64,000 bases of DNA from the NCBI RefSeq assembly GCF_013402915.1, contig NC_050721.1, positions 186,001 to 250,000 on the forward strand, written 5' to 3'. The notes beneath the pieces are model-generated. The model saw nothing but the letters and a program-made list of their open reading frames with translations. It did not search any database and was not told where the DNA came from. Origin of the DNA: Zygotorulaspora mrakii. Lineage: Eukaryota; Ascomycota; Saccharomycetes; Saccharomycetales; Saccharomycetaceae. A program made the translations under genes and the position numbers. This document shows, in pieces, positions 58,681-64,000 of this stretch; within the stretch, counting starts at the first letter, position 1; the number at the start of each line of letters is the position of its first letter.

Positions 58681-59599
58681 TAAGCAGTGCAGTCTGCTTC
58701 ACGATTTTTACGATATATAATGATAGTTTTAATAAATGTTTATGACAATTTACCTGTATTCCTCCAGATAGAGTCGTGGCGCGCCTTATGTCACCATATC
58801 GCTTGTACGTACTCTTACAATACAATGGTTGGGATGCGCAGGGTAGTTCAACAGCTTTGATACCAGTCGCATGAACTGAATATCTCCAGAAGTAAACAAC
58901 TTAATATCATCCCTGCTTATCATGCTCTTTTCATTAGGAGTAGGGTTGATCGTAAAATGTGTGTCTTAAGCTGTCACAGTTTTATGATGACATTTTTTTT
59001 GCTCAATCATCTGAGATGAATCAAATTTCCTGTTGCCATTAATTATGTCTTTCCATTGCACATACTACGTTCCTTCAGTCTCATATTCTTCTGTATTTCG
59101 TTCACCGTGAAGAAGTAGCCTGTTCCAATTCTGAATATATATTTAATGCTTTCCTTGCTAGGCTTTTGCCTAGCGCTACAGGATACGTGTAATGCAGAGC
59201 CCCTGTACCGCTAGACAAACTACATAGACCACTGCTGTATTCTAGAACAACTTTCTCAAGGTCGGTGAAAGTATACACAACTTTGACTGTCTCTATCGGA
59301 AAATGAGCTAAGCTCACAAAATGAACAGCAAATCAGGGAGATAACTTAAGAACGCCTACAGCGCCATAAGCAAGATATAAAAAATATGTAACCCGGGAAG
59401 GTTTTAATATGTTCGTTTGGCTTCCTTCGCTGAAAAAAGTCCGAACACAAAATGTGGATGCAAACTTAGAGCAGCTTACTAGTGGGATGATGTTATGCAA
59501 GTTGATCATTCATGTAGATTAAATATATATATAGACTCTGAGACAGGAATCAGGAGGTGTAACTGAGATGAAGACTAGGGAATTTGGCTGAAAAGGAGG
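58681..59599. other. Long spacer before CDC28 3' end, with an ATG-less frame
   Basis: 919 bases. On the minus strand a frame of 71 codons (59317-59102, GTG at its head) has gene-like composition (FPIETVKVVYTFTDLEKVVL..., ALHYTYPVALGKSLARKALN) but no ATG. It may be a gene remnant, a second exon or chance. An AT run TATATATATA lies at 59523-59532 near the CDC28 3' end. Nothing else is seen. Confidence 0.4.
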
Positions 59600-60493
59600 T
59601 CACAACAATTCTTCAAAATATGGATGCACGGCAGCTCGTTTTGCGCTTAACCTGTTTATAGGATCATATGCCAGTAAACTGTTCAGTAGATCTATGCCTT
59701 GGTGACCCAAAGAAGGAACAACGTTGGCAAGATCTTTCCTATGCCACTTAGGGAAACTGGGCTTAAAATCTGGCAAATAGACAATATCTGGCCAGATGTT
59801 TTCATTCGGTGTGCCGAGCACTCTAAATATCTTGAAAATTTGATCAATTTCACTATCACCACTGAAAATTGGCTTTCTGTTGCACATTTCTGCAAATATG
59901 CAGCCGATCGACCAAATATCGACCCCTGTACTATATTGCTTACCTCCCAATAAAACTTCTGGTGCTCTATACCACAATGTAACAATTTCATGGGTATACG
60001 CTCTCAATGGCACTCCGAAAGCTCTGGCTAAACCAAAATCACCCAATTTCAAATTGCCATCCCTGTTAATCAATAAGTTTTGTGGCTTCAAATCACGGTG
60101 AAGGATTCTGTGCGAATGGCAGTATGCAATCCCCTTACACAATTGCATCATAAATTTTTTGACTATTTTGTCGCCCAACGGTTGGTCCTTTGGTATGCTT
60201 TCCATATATCTTTTCAAATCGAGATCAAGAAACTCAAATACGAGATACAGCTTGTGTGCATCAGAATGGACAATATCATATAGTCGAACAATGTTATCAT
60301 CTTCCAGTTCCTTAAGCAATGATATTTCCCTTATTGCAGTAGATGGAACACCTTCATCCTCACTCTCCAATCTGATTTTTTTCATTGCAACCACTCTTTG
60401 ACCATGACGCAGATCTAGGGCTTTGTAGACAACACCATAGGTACCTTCACCAACCTTTTCAAGTCTCTTATAGTTGACTAACTCACCGCTCAT
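59600..60493 (-). CDS. CDC28: CDC28, cyclin-dependent kinase
   Basis: Master cell-cycle kinase (CDK1), 297 residues (298 in S. cerevisiae). The glycine loop GEGTYGVV holds Thr18 and Tyr19 (the Swe1 site is Tyr19). The PSTAIRE helix [15 protein letters not shown], the catalytic [11 protein letters not shown] ([11 protein letters not shown]) and the activation-loop Thr in [16 protein letters not shown] are all present, ending in HPYFEELL. It follows IFA38 in the same orientation, as YBR159W-YBR160W do on S. cerevisiae chromosome II. Confidence 0.98.
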   Translation of the reverse strand: MSGELVNYKRLEKVGEGTYGVVYKALDLRHGQRVVAMKKIRLESEDEGVPSTAIREISLLKELEDDNIVRLYDIVHSDAHKLYLVFEFLDLDLKRYMESIPKDQPLGDKIVKKFMMQLCKGIAYCHSHRILHRDLKPQNLLINRDGNLKLGDFGLARAFGVPLRAYTHEIVTLWYRAPEVLLGGKQYSTGVDIWSIGCIFAEMCNRKPIFSGDSEIDQIFKIFRVLGTPNENIWPDIVYLPDFKPSFPKWHRKDLANVVPSLGHQGIDLLNSLLAYDPINRLSAKRAAVHPYFEELL

Positions 60494-60691
60494 CAGGAAA
60501 TTTATCGTTCGCCAGAGTTAAAGCCTAATTGAAGATTTATACCCTGTTGAATCGCGTAAACGTTTTGTCTTTTTCTCTTTTTCTACTCCCATTCTCATGG
60601 AAGAACTCTTGTTAGCAAAAGAAAAGAAATATAAATATTAAATATATAAATATTTAAATATACAGACGTATATACATTTACGAATATCTAT
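60494..60691 (-). promoter_or_regulatory. IFA38-CDC28 spacer
   Basis: 198 bases, AT-rich, with AAATATATAAATATTTAAATAT near 60639-60661 close to the IFA38 stop (3' processing side) and the CDC28 promoter on the left. No specific site recognised. Confidence 0.4.
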
Positions 60692-61735
60692 TTAGTCTTT
60701 CTTTGCCTCTCTTTCTGCCTTGCGTAAAGCTCTTACTCTAATTGACTTATGCATCGTATAATTGATAGAATTCACTAGCTTTGAATAAACACCTACTGTT
60801 TCTTCGATAATGAAATGGTATAGAGCATGAGACCAGTATGGTGTTATAGTGCTGAATCTCTCTTGAGCACCACATCTTCTACCAACATTTTTCAATGTAG
60901 ATGAAACAAAATTTTTTGCGTTGGGAATCATCAATGAGGCCCTTCTAATTTTTGACATCGAACTTGTCACTAAGTATGACAAAGCTAACTCCACGTCAAC
61001 ATTCTTGTCCCTCAATTCACCTGCCAAAGCATTCGACCAGCCTTGCAAGAAAGATTTGGATCCACTATAAGTAGCCAACAAAGGAGTTGGGATTAGACCG
61101 GCAAAAGAACCCATGGTCAAGATTAAACCACGACATTTGGAGGAAGCTGCTGTGGAGACAATAATTGGGGTGATCAATTGCGAAATCAATAACGTGGCTG
61201 TATTGTTGATGGTAATAATATCCCTCAATTCCTTCTCCTCTGTTGCCAAAAATGGCACTGGAATAGAATGAGACTGTCCAACGTTATTAATTAGAACCGT
61301 GATAGGCAGGCCTTCACAAACTTCCCTTATAGCAGTGTAGTTTTCTGGAACATCACGGGAAATGTCCACAGACAAGATTTTAACTTCGACTCCAAATTTC
61401 CCTTGTAATTCCTTCTGTATCGTTTCCAACTTGGACAATGTTCTTGAAATAAGAACCAGATTGAAATGACGACGGGCCATTTGAAAGGCAAATTCCTTAC
61501 CGATACCGTCACTGGCACCTGTTATAACACAGTATTTACCCTTGCCAGCACCATACTTAGAGTAGTTGACGCTTGGAAGCAGGAAAAGATCAAAGATTAG
61601 TGATAATGTTCTTAAAATGAAGGTCGTAGCTTTAAGAACGCCAAATCCAAATATGCACCAAAGTGAAATATTAAAAAGCTCACTTCTTCTGCCAACAGCT
61701 TGCAGTTGCTCAACGAGATTAACAATCAAAGTCAT
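60692..61735 (-). CDS. IFA38: IFA38, very-long-chain 3-ketoacyl-CoA reductase
   Basis: ER membrane reductase of the fatty-acid elongation cycle, needed for very-long-chain fatty acids and sphingolipids. From the ATG at 61735 it is 347 residues, exactly the S. cerevisiae length; the frame to 61786 begins with TTG. A membrane segment near residues 20-45, the NADPH motif TGASDGIG, NNVGQSHS, and the catalytic YSGSK (Ser, Tyr, Lys set of the SDR family) are seen. The C-terminus is lysine-rich (RALRKAEREAKKD), facing the cytosol. Confidence 0.96.
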   Translation of the reverse strand: MTLIVNLVEQLQAVGRRSELFNISLWCIFGFGVLKATTFILRTLSLIFDLFLLPSVNYSKYGAGKGKYCVITGASDGIGKEFAFQMARRHFNLVLISRTLSKLETIQKELQGKFGVEVKILSVDISRDVPENYTAIREVCEGLPITVLINNVGQSHSIPVPFLATEEKELRDIITINNTATLLISQLITPIIVSTAASSKCRGLILTMGSFAGLIPTPLLATYSGSKSFLQGWSNALAGELRDKNVDVELALSYLVTSSMSKIRRASLMIPNAKNFVSSTLKNVGRRCGAQERFSTITPYWSHALYHFIIEETVGVYSKLVNSINYTMHKSIRVRALRKAEREAKKD

Positions 61736-62293
61736 TAATGGTTTTTGTTCTTCTTTTAAAAGGAATTTTTGGCAGGGAACCAGCAAGTTTCTTGTTAATA
61801 TACACGCAAATTTTACCCTACCAGCCGTTGTTAAACAGTAATTACATATGACAAAAAGGATGTGATGTCAGCTTATGTATCAATAATACAGACACTATGA
61901 GTATCTAGTATTTACCTTTCTCATGAAGATGCTTGAAGTTGATTCTGTTTGTTACATGTATACAATTTAAGAGTCTAAGGTTTCGACAATAGCGTTCGAT
62001 TATCATTGAAAAATGAGTATTTGATTCAATTTATTGAATACCATTGTTGTAACCGCTAACGTGTATATTTCTTAAGATCCAGTCTGTGAGTTGCAAACAT
62101 GAATTGCATCGCGATGCATCATAGTTCATTTTCATCCTTTTTGCAATTTGATGATATCTACTCCCAATAAGTAGAGGCTATTGACGAACTGGTTGATAAT
62201 GGGGGGGGGGGAGATTGGCATGGAAATCTCACGCTCTTCTTCCATTCATTTGAAGAATATCCCAGACAGGGGTGTTTATTAAGAAAACAAGGC
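61736..62293. other. IFA38 upstream region with palindrome and poly-G
   Basis: 558 bases. A perfect 14-base palindrome TGCATCGCGATGCA lies at 62105-62118 and a run of 11 G at 62201-62211. No gene seen other than the small frame that follows at 62294. Confidence 0.5.
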
Positions 62294-62566
62294 TCAAAAG
62301 AGTAAAGACTCAAAATATACGATGTACATGACCTTCTTTAACCTATTAGCTCCGTCATATTTCGGGTTCAAACAATGGCTAATTGACTCTCTTAAACTTT
62401 GATTTTCAGGCCTTCCAATAAATGCTTGATCGGCTCCATTAGGAGACACCCTCGAGTCGAGATAATTATTTTCCGATACCATAATCCTAAGTGAGATGAC
62501 ATCGTCTGCACACTCACTTTTTGATTCATGATGACTATTGATAGCCATTTGACAAAAAGTTTTCAT
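62294..62566 (-). CDS. Small ORF, 90 residues, possible LCL1 (YPL056C) counterpart
   Basis: ATG at 62566, only four bases after the LGE1 stop and on the same strand. In S. cerevisiae the 101-residue LCL1 lies directly downstream of LGE1 on the same strand, so position and size suggest an equivalent. I do not recall the Lcl1 sequence well enough to confirm it. The protein (MKTFCQMAINSHHESKSECA...) is polar and ends in a hydrophobic stretch (VMYIVYFESLLF). The very short gap leaves little room for a promoter, which argues against it. Confidence 0.35.
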   Translation of the reverse strand: MKTFCQMAINSHHESKSECADDVISLRIMVSENNYLDSRVSPNGADQAFIGRPENQSLRESISHCLNPKYDGANRLKKVMYIVYFESLLF

Positions 62567-62570
62567 AAGC

Positions 62571-63503
62571 TCAGCCCTGCATTAGCAATGAATCAAGTTT
62601 TTCCTGCGTGAGTTGTACATTCAAGTAATCTCTCTCACATTGGGTGGTCAAGAGGCTCAACTCTAGCTCATCTTTGAGAATCCGTAGTTTTTCTTCCTCG
62701 ATTTTTTTATCTAATGAATCACTTTCACGAAGTATGTGCTTGATCCTATCAAGCTCAACACTGTTATCGGTGGATTTGTCAAGATCCGTAAGATAAAAAA
62801 AAGGTGATTCGTTTCGATCTAACCTGAATTCTTGAGGTTGAGTGAGTGCAGGGCTTGCTATAGTAGGGGTATTGTTATTTGAAGATAGAGATCCACTGCG
62901 GTTGAAACTATCTACCGGTGTATTGTTACCGCTGTCATGAGGACGCTTGAATGGTATTTGTCCATATGACTGTGAAGTAGACTGAGGTATCCCTGTGGCA
63001 TATTGGTTTCTTGATGAAGGCTGGGGCACTGAATGGTATGTTCCTACACTCTGGAATTGACTGGATACGTTTTGGGTCCCTCGATGATATTGGTAATCAT
63101 TTTCATTCTGGTATGACTGATTGTTACTATTTCCATGCACTTGAGCATAATCTTCTCCTCTTCCAGAATAGTATCTACTACTACTGTTCATATGTTTGCT
63201 ACCTTGGCTCCGTCCATTGTAATAATGTTCAGAGCCATAGCTATCGGCATTTTGACCATACCCGCGATAACCCGAGTAGCCTCCTGGGTTGTTATGAAAG
63301 TCCCTCCGTGAGTTGTTTGAATGGTCATAGGAATGCCCTTTATATTTACCCCCACCTCTGTAATAGCCTCTTCCTGAGTACCCACCTCTTGAAGGCGGAT
63401 ATCCACTACTATTGCTATTATACCTCGTAAAACCTCCTGTGCCTTGGTGAGTGGAATCCTGTTCCGATGAACTTGAGCTCTCATTTACTGGGTAGTCACT
63501 CAT
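62571..63503 (-). CDS. LGE1: LGE1, Bre1-associated H2B ubiquitination factor
   Basis: Partner of the E3 ligase Bre1 in histone H2B mono-ubiquitination. 310 residues (332 in S. cerevisiae). The N-terminal about 120 residues are rich in Gly, Tyr, Arg and Ser (GGYSGRGYYRGGGKYKG; YSGYRGYGQNADSYG), the 'sticky' disordered region that drives condensates in the yeast protein. The centre is Asn/Ser/Gln-rich, and the C-terminal 80 residues are a predicted coiled coil (DRIKHILRESDSLDKKIEEE, KLRILKDELELSLLTTQ), the Bre1-binding part. Identification rests on this layout, length and its place near chromosome II/XVI genes. CGGGTAA (Reb1-type) lies at 63644-63650 upstream. Confidence 0.8.
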   Translation of the reverse strand: MSDYPVNESSSSSEQDSTHQGTGGFTRYNSNSSGYPPSRGGYSGRGYYRGGGKYKGHSYDHSNNSRRDFHNNPGGYSGYRGYGQNADSYGSEHYYNGRSQGSKHMNSSSRYYSGRGEDYAQVHGNSNNQSYQNENDYQYHRGTQNVSSQFQSVGTYHSVPQPSSRNQYATGIPQSTSQSYGQIPFKRPHDSGNNTPVDSFNRSGSLSSNNNTPTIASPALTQPQEFRLDRNESPFFYLTDLDKSTDNSVELDRIKHILRESDSLDKKIEEEKLRILKDELELSLLTTQCERDYLNVQLTQEKLDSLLMQG

Positions 63504-63814
63504 GTCTACGAAGTGTGTAACTGTATACTACTTTTCTTCTTTTGTAATGCTTGAAGTGCAGATGAGTTAGACTTTTTTTTCAACTTTCACCATCTAAAGA
63601 AGAAATACTAAAACTGGAGACCTCAATAGAGAGACACGCTACACGGGTAAGAATAATGCAGTGAATCAGATCATCGGAACTGTATTAAATCATTTCTTCT
63701 ATTAAATATTAGTAAATATCAGTAAAAAGATCAAAAGCTACTTACTAGGTTGATAGGCGCTGCTATTACCCTTATGCTATGTGCGATTGTGGCTTGACGT
63801 CTATTAAAACTTCT
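63504..63814 (-). promoter_or_regulatory. LGE1 upstream region
   Basis: 311 bases with a Reb1-type CGGGTAA at 63644-63650, about 141 bases before the LGE1 ATG, and a T tract at 63573-63580. AT-rich repeats ATTAAATATTAGTAAATATC near 63702. No gene. Confidence 0.45.
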
Positions 63815-64000
63815 TTATTCCTCTACCTTATTTATCCAGTAGTTCATATCATGCATCGCCATAACAAGTCTCATTCGTTTGATTTTTGCCTCTTCGTCAT
63901 GCAAAAGTTTTGTTATTCGTTCACAACCTTCGATTAAGATGGGGATTTTACGAGAATTCTTCCAAAGTTTGAATTGCGCCAAATGTCGTAAATCGCTTAT
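63815..64000 (-). CDS. C-terminal end of an unrecognised gene (start outside window)
   Basis: 61 codons and a TAA (stop at 63817-63815) remain open to the right edge. The peptide is ISDLRHLAQFKLWKNSRKIP and on to the end MHDMNYWINKVEE. It is charged and helical (LIEGCERITKLLHDEEAKIKR), perhaps a coiled coil. I do not recognise the family. The continuous frame to the edge, normal codon use and lack of competing features make it likely real. Confidence 0.7.
   Translation of the reverse strand: MSDLRHLAQFKLWKNSRKIPILIEGCERITKLLHDEEAKIKRMRLVMAMHDMNYWINKVEE

Noticed and set aside
1..64000. Centromere, telomere repeat or CRISPR array
   Set aside because: No CDEI-CDEII-CDEIII set, no telomeric tract and no spaced direct repeats were seen; a CDEIII-like core was looked for by eye and not found.

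Overview
The window is nuclear DNA of a budding yeast of the family Saccharomycetaceae. It has compact, mostly intronless genes that match Saccharomyces cerevisiae proteins in sequence and length. Two of its four tRNA genes carry introns, and Ty-like solo LTRs sit upstream of all four. Between about 10.8 and 58.1 kb the genes alternate between two S. cerevisiae tracks. The chromosome XI track is DHR2, PSG1, YKL075C, MUD2, LHS1, STB6, YKL069W, NUP100, YNK1. The chromosome XIII track is ARG7, RNA14, SAM37, SEN15, FET3, BUB2, STV1, STB2, FAR3, ERB1, CSM3, NUP116, IOC4, MCM1, ARG80. Each track keeps its order. This is what is expected of a lineage that split off before the whole-genome duplication (a Zygosaccharomyces, Torulaspora, Lachancea or Kluyveromyces type yeast); I cannot name the species.

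Layout. 1-10.4 kb: URA2 (cut by the left edge) and TRK1, both on the minus strand, matching a chromosome X pair. 10.8-13.0: DHR2. 13.0-15.8: a GC-rich upstream region with stress-type motifs, then the glycerol symporter STL1. 16.0-21.1: ARG7, RNA14, SAM37, SEN15. 22.0-33.2: PSG1, a YKL075C-like gene with a perfect internal repeat, FET3, BUB2, MUD2, LHS1. 33.3-39.5: STV1 (with a probable intron right after its start), an STB2/STB6-type gene and FAR3. 40.0-42.4: LTR remnants, tRNA-Trp, the free-methionine-sulfoxide reductase gene, tRNA-Val and more LTR. 43.3-51.4: ERB1, CSM3, a small ORF and the GLFG nucleoporin gene. 51.5-52.8: tRNA-His and two LTRs, the second of which supplies the stop codon of IOC4. 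52.8-56.4: IOC4, MCM1, ARG80. 56.6-58.1: tRNA-Phe, an LTR and YNK1. From 58.4 the context changes to a chromosome II/XVI neighbourhood: CDC28, IFA38, a possible LCL1, LGE1 and the end of one unrecognised gene.

Functionally these are mostly unrelated housekeeping genes. There are local themes: arginine metabolism (ARG7, ARG80, MCM1), the secretory pathway and ER (LHS1, PSG1, STV1, IFA38), ribosome biogenesis (DHR2, ERB1, both with PAC and RRPE-like promoter motifs), and iron uptake (FET3, with Aft1-type sites). I see no bacterial-type island, CRISPR array or intact transposon. The most informative features are the STV1 intron, the LTR-tRNA arrangement, the LTR-terminated IOC4 frame and the ancestral gene order.
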